Source: Sceloporus undulatus (taxonomy: Eukaryota > Chordata > Lepidosauria > Squamata > Phrynosomatidae). Taken from it: a stretch of 64,000 nucleotides of DNA. This document shows, piece by piece, positions 43,601-56,800 of this stretch. The DNA lies in the NCBI RefSeq assembly GCF_019175285.1, contig NC_056528.1, positions 50,491,068-50,555,067 on the forward strand. Direction: 5' to 3'. The first letter of the stretch is position 1. Every line of letters starts with the position of its first letter. The notes below the pieces were generated by a model that worked only from the letters and a program-made list of their open reading frames with translations, had not been told where the DNA came from and did no database searches. The position numbers and the translations under genes were made by a program.

Positions 43601-46600
43601 ATTCCTCAACGTGGGCCATGGTGGCAAGGACTTCTGGGAAATAAAGACCAAAAGACCTGGAGGACCAAAGTCTGGGAACCACTGGATTAGAACCAAGGCT
43701 GGCTTTAGAGGGGCTATTCAAAAGCTACTGCTTAGAAGATGCTCTCCCACAAGTTTAGAGCAAAGCGATTAATTCAGAGACTTTCATGGCCAAAGGAATT
43801 GATCTGACCATTTCTCTTTTCCCGCAGCAGAGAGATTACTCTTTCCGCTTCCCAGCCTGACAATGGCTTATCCACCGGCGCCTTTGGGAACCCAAATTCC
43901 GTCTTCATTTTGGACGAACGCATCCAGCTCACCTTGGGACTACAGACGCAAGAACGGCATTTGCTCCTCTTCAGCGACGTGCTTGTTGTGGCCAAGTCCA
44001 AGTAAGTGCCTGTGTGCCCATTTGTGCCCATAACTGTGCACCAGTGTGCAGCCCTTGCAATTCTCAACCCTCTATTTGGATTCAGAGAAAGAAGCATTGC
44101 TCATGTTCTTATGTGCCTTCAAGTCCAAGTCTAGCGCTGGATTCTTGCACGGGGTTTGTCTGGTTCTTTCTTGGGGTCCCATTGAATTCTCTGATTCTCT
44201 GATCTCATGAATCTGGAAAGAGACAGCATGGTGCAGTGGTTTGAGTGTTGGAATAGGAGCCTAGGAGACCATGGTTCAAATCCTCGCTTAGCCCTTGAAA
44301 CCTTAGGAGGCTCTTTCCTAAGAGGGAAGGCTAACCCCACCTGAATAAATCTTACCAGGAAAACCCTATAACAGCATTGCTCTAAGCAGAGATTTATTCA
44401 AAGCCAGTGGAATATAGTGGTTTAAGTCCTGGACTAGGACTCTAGGAGACCAGGGTTCAAATCCCTGCTCAGCCCTGGGTTACTTTGGGCAAGTCACACT
44501 CTCTCAGCCTCAGAGGAAGGTGGTAGTAAACCCTCCCTGAATAAATCTCAAAAGCCAATCTGGTGTTTAATTATTTGACTAGGACTCCAGGAGACTAGGA
44601 GGATAATGACAAACCTCCATTGAATCTGGCCAGGAAAACCTTAGGAGAGGGTCACCATCGGTCTGCGTCGGCTCAAAGGCACTTAACAACAACAATGACG
44701 ATTCTCTGTTGTGTTTACTTTAGAAATGGTTTTCTAATGTCCTGTCATCTGCCCCAGGCTCTTCCCAAAGAGGAACGGAATGATTAACAACAACAACAAA
44801 AAGTTACAATAAATAAATAGAAATGAATGAATTTGCACACATTCCAGTTTCTTAATAAGAGATGTTTACAGTGCGGTAAACACTCCGATGGAACGAGAGC
44901 AAAAAGGACGCAAGAGAGAGCGGAGGGAAAGACGTCTGCAATATTTATCTAAGTGAAATTTGCTGGTCTGGGATAAAACCATATCAAGGTTGGCGCCTCT
45001 TTCGTAAAGCACCAGACCTCTCTGGGGGACTCTCATGTGTCACAATATCCCGTGGTCCTTGTGCAAAATGCCAGGGCTAGCGTTCTGCTTGGGACTTTTG
45101 CCTTTGTTGTTGCATGCCTTCAAATCATTTCCAATTTATGGCGACCCTAAGGCAAACCTATCATAGGTTTTTCTTGGCAAGTTTCTTTAGATGGTGTTTG
45201 CTATTGCCATCTGAGGCTGAGAGTGTGTGAACTGTCCAAGATCATCCAGTGATGACCCAGTGAGTTTATGTGGCTGAGCTGGGACTTGAACCCTGGACTC
45301 CCAGTGCCTTAGTCCAGCACCCAAACCATTGCACCACACTGGCCTTCTAAATGGTCTTAAGTATGTGCAAAATTGAACTGAGTAGGTTTGCAATGTCTGT
45401 ATTCACTTTGGGGCTACTGAGATCTTACAAGGTAGGGCACCCATTGCACAATGGCGGCCAATGAAATGACCTATTTGCCATAGCCTGATGCTCAATGGGG
45501 CAACAATGTGCATTGGGGCTCTCTGGAGCACAACAAGTGTGCTGGATATGCATCAGATGCTGTGGCTGAGCGCACGAAAAGGATGGAATACGGAGGTGCA
45601 GAGTTGAACCCCTGATGCCTCATTTTCCTTCTCAAATGCCTGCCTTAAAACAAGCCATCTCTGGTTTATTGACCCCCAGGTCTTCTTCTAGCTTGAAACT
45701 CAAGAAGCAAGTCCCCCTGAGTGAGGTGTGGACCAGCTCCTGCCTCGGAGACGTTTCGGAGAAAAAGATGAACCCGGAGACGTCCTTTGTCATCGGCTGG
45801 CCCACCGCCAACTACGTGGTCACTTGCAGGTAATGACCATTGGCTGTGAGCGGCCATTGGGCTACATCGAATTCAGCGCTGACCATTGTCCATCACACAC
45901 TCCAGGATACAAAGCATCCTAGCCACAGACCTTTGCCTTTCCAGTCGATGGCTGTTTATGCAAACCTTGGCGCGGGTACCGTTTCCTGGACATCGCATTT
46001 AGGTTACCCTCGGGCAAATGGTTTCTAGGAACCGTAAGGCCAGGAAAGCGCAGCGGAGGAAACGTTGCATAAAGGTCTGTCCCAGATGTAGAAAATATTC
46101 TTAGAATACCAAAACTTCAGAGCAGCGGGAGAACGGCTTATCGGAGCCTCTCTCAGCCTTTCCAGGAAACCTCAAGGCTCAGCGACGACGCTAAGAGCAT
46201 TTCCCCTAAAATAGCATAGGAGCCAGGAAGGGGCTCTGCCTTTCGTTCAAGGCCTTGGCTGGAGGTAACCGTGATTGATAGTACAATAACTAGGCTATCT
46301 GTGATGGTGTTTCCATTTTATATTGCCCTACCTTTACTGTTGCATTTCTCATTTTCAGCTCTCCTGAAGTGAAGGAAAAATGGCTGTCAACTCTGCAATG
46401 GTAAGAGATGGTTTCTTTTGTCTCTCCGGTTTTCAAAGGGTCCGTTGCGTTACTCATTTCCCCCAAAGCAACAAATTTGTAGCATCCTTTTTGGGGAATG
46501 AAGGAATGTCAAAGGAGAACTTGAGCAGAAGATATCTGAACTGCGATGCATTCACAAATCCAACTTAGGTATCTACAGTCTGACTTACTCAAGATCATCA

Positions 46601-47766
46601 AGTAGATTTCCATGGCTAAGCATTTTAATCTTTTAAATGGGATTTTAGTATTGAATTTGCTTCAATTATTGTAGCTATTTAATTCCAGCACGATGCCATG
46701 AGGGTTGTCTGGCTATGTATGCCTTCTTTGAGTCTCCCATTGACTTATGGAGACCCCATTAAGTTCATGGTTTCCTAGGCAAGGAGTCCTCAAAGGTGGT
46801 TTTGCCAGTTCCTTCCTCTGAAATATTGCCTACAACTCCTGGTATTCTTTGATGATCCCCCATTCAAGTATTAACCAGGCCTGACCCAGCTTAGCTTCCA
46901 CAATCCGACAGATCTGGTGCCTTTAGGGCATCGTATACTTATTAATAATAAGTTATATAGCTAATATTTATTTGTTGTTGTGTCATGTGCCTCCCAAGTC
47001 ATTTCCAACTTGCTGCAACCCTAAGGCGAAATATATAAGCGCTATTAAAATGCATCTCTTCAACTCATCCCAATGATATTTGCCACTCTCTATACTCCCG
47101 AATTTCTTATCCTAAAACAAGCTTCTCAATTGCAGGCACATTGAAGAAGCAAAGCAGACGGAGTATCCCAAAACTCTGCCCATGCAGGTCTTCTTGATGG
47201 ACAGCGAAAACAGCTCCTCTGTGAGTAAAGGATGTGGAGAACAGCTGGATAGGGACATTATGCTTATGGTTGTCTTATTTATTTATACCCCACCTTCCTT
47301 CCAAAAGTCAAAGCCGCAAATGTGCATATCTATTTATCTACCTATCATTTATCTATCTAAACTATCTATAGTGGGCCCTTGGTATCCTCTGGGGTTTGGT
47401 TCCAGGTCCTTCCATGGATACTAAAATTTGTGGATGCTCAAGTCCCATTATATGGTAAAGTAAAATGGTGTCCCTTATATAAAATGGTAAAATCAAGGTT
47501 TGCTTTTTTGTTCTATATTTTAAAAAAAACATTTTCAAGCTGTGGATGCTTGAATCTGTAGATAAAGAATCCATAGCTAAGGAGGGTTGACTGTATATAT
47601 TCCACAAATTGTGCCTTATTTTATATAAGGGACACAATTTTACTAAGCTGTTATATATAATGGGACTTGAGCATCTGTGGATTTTGGAACCAAACCCCAA
47701 AGGATACCTAGGACCCTCTGTAACATGCTCAGGTTTAACAAACTGAGGGCCATGGCTTCCCTGACC

Positions 47767-47801
<35 letters not shown>

Positions 47802-50800
47802 TAAGGAAAATAATTAAAAATAGAGTAAATTCATGGATGCTCAGGCACTGTGTGTTACGTTCTATGAACTCAACCTATTCATAAGCAACCCTAGGGTTAT
47901 CTTTTAAGAACCTTTGTTGCACAAGTGTAATTTCTAAGGGGGACTGTTTGCAAGTTTTGCATAGTCAATGTCCATATCCCTCAGGCTTTAATACAAGTGT
48001 CTTGGACTCTTTGCGCCTAGAGTGCCCTCCTCAGCGTCTCCAACATGGAAGTCGCCGATGATGTCATCAAGAAGGCAGCGCAACAGCTGGGACTTCCTGT
48101 GAGTGGCTGCGCCAGATCAGCAGCAATGCAACAAAACAAAAGAATGCGTCTGTGCATTTGCAAATTTTATGCAACATTTTTGTTTTCACATAAGAAGTGC
48201 TTGCTGAAAGCAAAAAGTTTGGGGTTCAACTGAGCAGAGGCTGTTGGTGAATAGCAGTTCTGTGTTAAAACAGATTGTGTGCCTTGAACGTGAGGGCTGT
48301 TGCTTGACCCAGATGCGTCTCTTCCCTTGGAGCCCTTTTCTGTGGCGGTTGTAAAGCTTTCTCTGTGATTTGTATCTCTCTGGCTTCCTTCCCTTCCCTT
48401 CTGCTGAACCTTTCCCCTTCCTCTGGATGCCAGAGAGGCCTGTCACTCCGTTGTTTTCGGGTGGATTCGCCGTCACTGGCTTCCTGAGCCCTGGTTCCCA
48501 ACACGCGCACCCGCTTGCGCCGATGTCTTGCCATTGTTTTGCATGCTCCGTCCAGCTGTATTGGCCTCTTTCCGCAATCTGATCTCCACCCGTCTTTGTG
48601 CTTCTCCATTCCCAGGGCAGAGCAAGTGACTACCATCTCTGGGTCCTTTCAGGAAGGGACAGCCCTGCCTACCCTCTTCTTGGTAAGAGCAATTCCTTCC
48701 TTGAAGAAATAGGAACAGTTCGGGATTAATCAACTTCAGGGGAAACGCTAGCAAAACCTATCAATGGACATTTGGGATGCTCTAGTTGGAGATCCCACTT
48801 TGAATTAGGAGTTGGATTCAATGGCCCATGTTGTTGTTGTTGTGTGCCTTCAAGGCATTTCTGACTTATGGCAACCCTAAGGCAAAACTATCATGGGGTT
48901 TTCTTGGTAGGATTTGTCCAAAGGGGGTTCGCCATTGCCTTCCCAAGAGGCCGAGAGAGTGTGACTTGGCCAAGGTCACCCAGTGGGTTTCATGGCTATG
49001 CTGGGAATCAAACCCTGGCCTCCAGGGTCATACTCCAACACTCAAGCCACTATGCCAATGAGGCCCATTCCAACTGTATGGTTCTATGATTCGACTTAAC
49101 ATGGAATAGCTGTCGATTCAGGAGATCACAACATGAGGTGAAGTGGAATTACAACCCATGAGTCCTCTTCTTGCACAACGTTGTCACTCATCTGTAACTG
49201 ATCCGTCGTTGTACCGTTATCATTGCACAATTTTGCATTGATGGGTATCTCTTGTTAATGCAAAAGTGCACGATAATAATGGCATAACAACAGATCTGCA
49301 ATGGTTTGTGTGAGAAGAAGAGGAATCATAAACTATAATGCCACTTCAGTTCCATCACTAGGGCTTTGTGCAGTAATCTCCATAGATACTTGAGGCAGAG
49401 GACAACTGGATACTGAGCATGCTTGATGAGTATTTTCAGGAGATGCACGCCCCAAACACGTTCTTCTTGTCTCTCATTGCAACAGGCCATGAGTATCCCT
49501 TCAGCATTATCCTCGCTTGCCTCCGAGACTCCATGGACCAGCTCCAGGGAACCAACAACAACCTCCTTTTGGCTGCTGAATATGAAACCTTCCTCCTGGA
49601 CCATCTCCCCAGGGACCGGCAATGCCAGTTCATCCTGAAGCCCAGGCCCCATGCTCCAGTCCAACTGCGGAGAGGTAAGCCCTGAGCGGATGAGTGGATT
49701 TGCAGGGATTTAAATTAGTGACCTCTTGCAAAACGGCTTCTTTCCTTGCTCTGCTAATAGTGGTGGTTGATGGCTGGCCAATGCACTGCTCATGCCAACT
49801 GAGTAGAGATGTTACACCGTGGTCAAAAAAGCACAACCGCCTGTGCAAGGGAACCTAGGTGTGCATAAAACACAAAGAGGAAGTTAGCCATGCCTTTTTC
49901 TTAAATCATAAGTAGAACAGTAAGAGGAAATGTTTACACAAGGCCAAAACAGATGTGATGCAGGAGACCCACTTTGATCCTAGGGCTTTGTTTACTCAGG
50001 GCCAAAACAGGTCTCCCTAGGTTTGTTAAATCTTCCACTTTTAATGGAAAAGCAGCTGGGCAGGGATTTTATATTGGGATGATAATGATAGGGAAAGACA
50101 TGTCCCCATTACAGAAAAAAACCCAATTTTTCTGGCTGAAATAATGCCACTTCTGAAGTTTCTCGGGTTGGAGAAACCCATTTCCAGTGAATGCAAATAA
50201 CTGATTTGGAAGGAAGGAGTGGGGTGGAAGTGCGTCCCACTTTTCCAGTCTAAGATCTCTATCACACCACACAATTAGAGACGTTTGATACCTCTTGAAC
50301 TGCCATGGCTTCCTCCTGTGGAATCCTGGGACTTGTAGTTCCAGGAGGCATTTTAAATCCTCTGCCAGGGCACTCTCATGCCTCCCCAAACTGCAAATCC
50401 CAGGGTGCTATTGTGTGGTGTGATAGAGACCCAAGATGTCACCGCTTGCTTTGGCTATGTTTTCATTTGGTTGCAACTTGTGCATGACATCTGTTTTGCT
50501 TCATCTGTTTTTAATTTGCTTGAGGTCTTCTGGCACGCTTTCTTTGGGGGAGGGAGGACGCATGTCAAGGGCAGAAAGATGGAGATGGCTGGGTCAGGAA
50601 CGACGGGGAGGATGAGGGCAAGGAGCCATGTGGAGGAGAGCGAGAAGTTTGTAAGTGTTCGGAGGCCTTGCCTCCCAGTCACTTGGAGCACCTCCAAAGG
50701 CCTCCTTCCATCTTCTGAAAGGCAGCAAGCTGAAAAACTGGGAAGCTGGGGAGATAATAGTGGATCTTTCAAGAAACTAATGCAACAGGCAGAACATGAA

Positions 50801-53800
50801 CAACTCACCGTTCCACCCCATCCCACCTCACACACACGGTCCAGCAGAGAAAGTACTGTGGTACTGCAGCCACAAGTTGTGAGTTTGATTCCAGGGCTCC
50901 AAGCTTGACTCAGCCTTCCATCCTTTTGTGGGTTGGTAAAATGAGGACCCAGCTTAATGGGGGCAATTGGGTTACAGATTGTAAACCACTTCAAGAGTGC
51001 TGAGTTCATTAATAAGCGGTAATGTAAATGCTATGCTATGCTATGCTATGCTAAATATATTAAGGTCTTAGGCTGTGTCCACATGGCAGAACTAACCCAG
51101 TTTGGCACCATTTCAGCTTGCATGGCTCAGTGCTAGGGAGTTCTGGGAATTGTAGTTTGATGTGGCACCAGAGCTCTCTGACAGAGAAGGCTAAATGGCT
51201 CCCCAAAACAACAATTCCCAGAATCCCATAGCATTCAGCCAATGGCAGTTTATAAACCCTGTGAAATGAATTTATATTTGCACGAGTGTTTTGAGCTTTT
51301 ATTTGTCTGACATTTTTCTTGGATGGCCTGCCTTTTGCGGTGCCTTGTCCTCTTTTGGGGTTCTGACATCCGCTCCCCTTTTTAGAAACCCTGCAGAAGC
51401 ACATCAAGAGGAAGAAGTCCCTGATCGACTGGGCTCTCCGGAGGAGTAGCAGCACTCCGACCAGCAGCCCAGCCTCCCAGTCCCCAACCAACCCCAGGAA
51501 GCTATTCGGCCTCTCCCTGACGTCTGTTTGTCCCGATGGAAGCCTTCCCAAACCAATTAAGGTAAGACGGTCTTCTCAGCAAACAGATTTGGTGTCACAT
51601 AGGCTTTCCTGTTTGCTTTCTGCCCTGATGCAGAGACTGATGGCTCACAAGGTTTCACATTGAAGTTGCACTGCATCTAACTCGGCGCATGGAGTTATGT
51701 GCTGCTGGTGCTTGTTTTGAGTCAAGTCCTCTTTAACAAAAAATACATTCAGCCAGGGCACATGCAGTACATTTGTTTGGACAATTTTAATTCCTGATTT
51801 TGCATGGCAAGTAGATCCAATGTGGGACATTTGGCATGAATCCTACTGTTAGGTCCAACTAGATGTACCTAGACGTTGGCTTCCATTCTGCAACTGATTC
51901 ATTCTGTTTCCTCTGCCTGGGAATAGTAGTAGATTCTGACTAATGTCTAAAATGTTTCATGACAGATGCTGCCACACTGCAGAAACAATACTGTTTGACA
52001 TCACTAACTTCAGCAGCTCAATGCTATGGGATTCTGGGATTTGTAGTCTGGTAGGGAAGGTTTAAATATCACATAAAACTGCAAAAAGCCCAGAATTCCT
52101 TAGCATTGAGCCATGGAAGTTAAAGCGGTGTCAAAGGCTAAATTACAAATCCTAGGATTCCATAACATTGAGCCATGGAAGTTAAAGCGGTGTCAAATTG
52201 CATTATTTCTGCAGTGCGGCACCAGCCATTCTTGTAAAGCATCTCCCTTGCAGGTCTATGCGATGTTTATGCAACAGATAGAAACAAGGTGCAATAGTCA
52301 GCATCTGAGAATCGGCTTTGCTTTTCCTCCTGGTAGGATATCCTGCAACTCCTGTACTACGAAGGCCCTTCGACGCGGGGGATCTTCAGGCGTTCAGCCA
52401 ATGCCAAGATTTGCAAGGAACTGAAGGAGAAACTCAACTCTGGAGATGAAGTCCGGGTGGATGGCGAATCGGTCTTCGTGGCTGCGGCAGTCATCACGGT
52501 AAAGTAGTCCGTATGATAAGGACCCAATAAACTTTTCAATGGGAAAGACTAGGAGTATAAAGTTGCAGTGCTTAAGGAACAGCGACCAGCGGGTCCCTTG
52601 TCTGAGTGCAACAAATCTGCATTTGGGTTTTTGGTCATTTTTCCTAGGGATGTTTCATGTTGTATGGCAACTTTCCCAGTGTTGAATCTCTGTTGGAAAT
52701 AGAATTCAGTACCTGAATGGCTCCTATACAACTAGAAGCATCTGCAGGAGCATCTGTTGTAAAGCTGAATGTGGATTCCCTTCTCCATAGCAGCCCTGGT
52801 TCAGAGTAGCAATGGATCCTGCCAAGACTGAGGAGTTTAGATGGCAGGCGGCAGGGGATTTTGGAGCTAATGGAAAGATGGATCCTCTTGGTTGAGGGAG
52901 CTGAGTATGTTTAGCTTGCAGAAGACATGATAGCCATCTTTAAATATTTGAAGGGAGGCCATGTAGAAGATGGCGACAGCTTGTGTTCTGTTACTCCAGG
53001 GAGCAGAAAACAAACCAGTGGATTCAAATTCCAAGAAAGGAGATTCCACCTAAATATTAGGAAGAACCTCTTGACTTCAAGAGCCATTTGACAGTAGAAT
53101 AAACTGCCCCGAAGGGTAGTGAACCCTCCATCTTTGGAGGTTTTTAAACAGAGGTTGGATGGACATCTCTCAAGAGTGCTTTGGTTTTCTGCCACTCCAG
53201 AGACTAGAATACGTACAAGAAAAGATATTCCAACTAAACATTAGGAAGAACTTCTTGAGTTCAAGAGCTGTTTGAGAGTGGAATGAACTGCCTTGGAGGG
53301 CAAGGGACTCTCCATCTTTGGAGGTCTTTAAAAAAGAGGCTGGATGGCCATTTCTCAAGAGTACTTCAGTTGTCTATTCCTCCATGGCAGGGAGTTGGAC
53401 TAGATGGGCCTTGGGTCCCTTCCAACGCTATGATTCTGAGAATACAAACTTAAATGTATGATAAATCTATCCTTATGCAAACAGTGTTTGTTTTCTGCTG
53501 CTCTGGTAGATAAGGACATGAACTGATGGGTCCATGTTACAAGAAAGGAGATCCCACTTAAACATTAGGAGGAACTTGTTGAGAGTAAGAGCTGTTTGAC
53601 AGTGGCATGGCCTGGCTTGACCTCTCTTTTCTTGGGGAGAGAGTTCAGAAGGCCACCTCTTAAGGATGTTTTAGCTATGCATCTCATGCATTGGTCCCAG
53701 AGAGTTACATTGGATGATCCTTGCCATCCCTCTCAACTCTGTGAGCTCCATAATGCTCTAGGCCTGTAGCAACAGCAGTTCAGAGTCAGCCCACATTGAC

Positions 53801-56800
53801 CTCCAGCTGTGTCAACTCATGGGAAGCTGATTCTGTGCAGAGTCAGTGAATTCTGATGAAAGCAAAATTTCAGGGCCACGTTTGGACATGTTTCCCTGGG
53901 CAAAACATCTGGGGAATTTCAAGGAAAACAAGGAAAGAGTTGACTTGGCCCAAAGACAGTGAGGAAGGTGTTCCAAACATTCCTAGGCTGGCCACAGGCC
54001 TTCAGCTGAAAGGAAGAATTAAGGTGAATTTTTTAATGAAACCTCTGCAGAATTACTAGGAAGCAAAACACATTTCCATATTATGTGTGGGTTATCATGC
54101 AGCCCTCCAGAGGTTGTTGGCCAGTGACCCCCAGAAGCCTAAGCCAACATAGCCAGTGGTGAGTAGTGTTGGGAGGTGTAGTAAAGGGCTACATCATTCC
54201 TATTCCAATCTATGTGAATTTTTCATGGTTAGGGAGATACATTGCAATCCTGGATACCACCCTCTGAACTCAGCTCACTCCAGCTTTTGGAAGGGGATAC
54301 CTGAAATGCCACATTTGCACCAGTGTGCCAAAAGCAAGATGTACCGAGTTCAGTTCCTTCCAGCAGCTATTGTTTTGGCAGAGGAAGCTGGAAGAGCTGG
54401 AGATGATGCTGTGTGAGTTGCATACATCTTGTCCTGGCTTGGAAAGGGCAGAGAGAGGCTATGAAAATGGCGGCGGGTGGATGGAGAGTCCCGGCAGGAG
54501 CCATGAAAAGATTTTGGAGGAGGTGAAGAAGCAGCAACAGCAAAGTGGATGAGGAAGGGAGGAGAGAAGGGGAGAGATGCATTACCTCCCAGAACGACTG
54601 AAAATTATTCAGGCCAAGATAGTTGTGAGTCATCAGAGCCCACCCAACGTATATTTTATGTCGCCCACTCACTGTCTATTTTAGACTGATGGGCGCATGG
54701 AAAAACTTATTTGCTCCTTTCGGAGGTTAACAGGAAAGCAGTGCAACAGATGGTTTATCATACTGCTGGTAGGCTGCCATGTGTGCCGTCCATGCTTTGA
54801 TGCCTCACATGTTGCCCAGGCTTGAGATAGCTGGGCCTTTTATAGCAGCAAGGAAGTGTGAAAGAGGGGTGATTTTACATAGAAAGATTGGAGGCATTTG
54901 GCACACCATTCCTGCAGAGGCTCTGCAAAAGTGTGACCTGTCCTTACAGAAGCATGCTGCTAAGTGTGCTTAGAAAGAGTCAGAGGCATCCCATTCTTTG
55001 GAACACAACAACAACAACAACATCTCAAGGCTGACTGGCACACACAGTCCTGGAGAACAAAACCATAACTGATAAAGGTTGGGTCTCCTTATCTGAAATG
55101 CTTGGGACCAGGATTGTTTGGGTATTATAAGTAACTGATGTAGAATACTGCCCAATGTTTTTAAAAGCACCCAGTGATGTATGCTTCATGATAAAAACAA
55201 GAACTCAGAATGGATTCTATTGCTTCTTTTCCCCGACTGACCAAATGACCGTGCCTATGTCTATTTAATTTAGGATTTCCTGCGAAATATACCCAACAGT
55301 GTCCTGTCCTCAGAGATGCATGGGCTCTGGATGGAAGCTATGGATAAGGAGAACCAAGCGCATAAGATCGAAGCCATCAAAAGGTTTGCGTCTGTTCCTC
55401 CTGAGTTTTGCCTTGAGAGAGTGAGAAGCAGCTAATGCTGCTGGCTCTGCATTATAGGAAAGGATAAAAGGGAAGGATTTTTATAAAACCTTTAATAAAT
55501 ATTTAATGAAAACTTTCTAGGCATCTCATGGGTCGTTCTTCCATGAACCTTTGGGCAGAACTGGAGCATTTCTGAGTGTTCACCTTTTGTTTACTTTCTT
55601 TTCGGGCAGCCTAGTGAATCAGCTCCCAGAGGCCAACCGGATTTTGCTCCGACACCTCTTTGGCGTCTTGCATCACATCGAGCAGAACGCCATCGAGAAT
55701 CAGATGAATGCCTTCAACCTGGCCCTTTGCATCGCCCCCAACATGCTTTGGCTTCCCAGACCAACAGGACCCGAAGAAGAGAGCAAGTCGACAAAGAAGG
55801 CAAGTCCTCTTTCCAGCACTCCACTGCCTTTGGCTCCGGGGCCCATTCACACCATGCAGTTGTGGCACCAGCATCCCACTTTAACTGCCATGGCTGCATC
55901 CTGTGGAATCCTGGGGTTTGTAGTTTGGTGAGACATTAAAGCTCCCTGCCTTCAAATGCCAAGCCCAAGATTCTTCAGGACATAACCATGGCGCCATCTG
56001 CCCAGCAGAAATAATCCAAATTGACCCCACTAGTTTGTCCTACGGTATCTGCAGATGTGAGAAGGCACGACTCATTGGAAAAGACAGCAATGCCAGGGAA
56101 TGCATTGTCACTGGAAAACACAACGATGCTAGGAAAAGTAGCAGAAAGAGAGGATGACCACATATGAGATGGATGGACTCTATCATGGAGGTCATGAGCA
56201 TTAATTTGCAGGACCTGAGCAGAGAGTGGAGGACAGGGGGTCTTGGAGATGTCACCATGAATTGAGGCCCACTCAATGGCAACGAACATCTACAACATCC
56301 ACAGATATGTTTTGAGTTCTAACACTGGCAACCTCTTTGCTTCACTAGGTGGCCATGTTGGTACAATTCCTAATTGAGAATTCGGCTGAAATTTTCGGAG
56401 GGGACATTGCTTCCCTGTTCCAAAGGCCAGAAAGGAAGAAGTCCAAAAGTGTGGATGACATATTGGGTAAGGCCTCCACTGTGATTCCTTCAAATTATTT
56501 ATAGGTTATTTTCCTAGGTTGCTCAAAACCAACTCAGAGGTTAAAGCAAGCAGCAAGCAGCAGTTCACTTGTTTCTAGTAAACATAAACCAAACCAATGT
56601 ATTTTTGCATGTGTTTCTCCCCAAACAGTACATTTGATGTGCATTTTGTCCACTCTTGTCTTAAGGAGTTAGTTGGGTAAGGGTTAGTTGTCTTAAGGAG
56701 TTAGGTGGGTGAAGGTTAGTTGTCTTAAGGCGTTAGTTGCTTGAGGGTTTACTCCTCTGTAGAGTCAACATTATCTTCACTATCTTGACTTGGCTTTTCT

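Larger units (their letters stand above)
40640..43827 (+). other. ARHGAP20 intron (no exon seen)
   Basis: Holds MITE-1 (41690-41905), a palindromic MITE (about 42000-42160), an 'aaagctcatgc' repeat (42165-42300), family 'A' (42345-42665), a full MITE-1 (43325-43545) and a full fold-back hAT-like MITE (43548-43687). No additional coding exon recognised. Confidence 0.6.

Noticed and set aside
48515-48712. Alternative frame across exon g (EQVTTISGSFQ...)
   Set aside because: A different frame of the same exon yields the conserved DYHLWVLSG RA-domain motif and correct phases.
49430-49485. Upstream extension of the frame into ARHGAP20 exon h (FFLSLIATGHEY)
   Set aside because: The acceptor at 49485 and exon g (48616-48682) give the expected RA-domain sequence; the extension is intron read-through.
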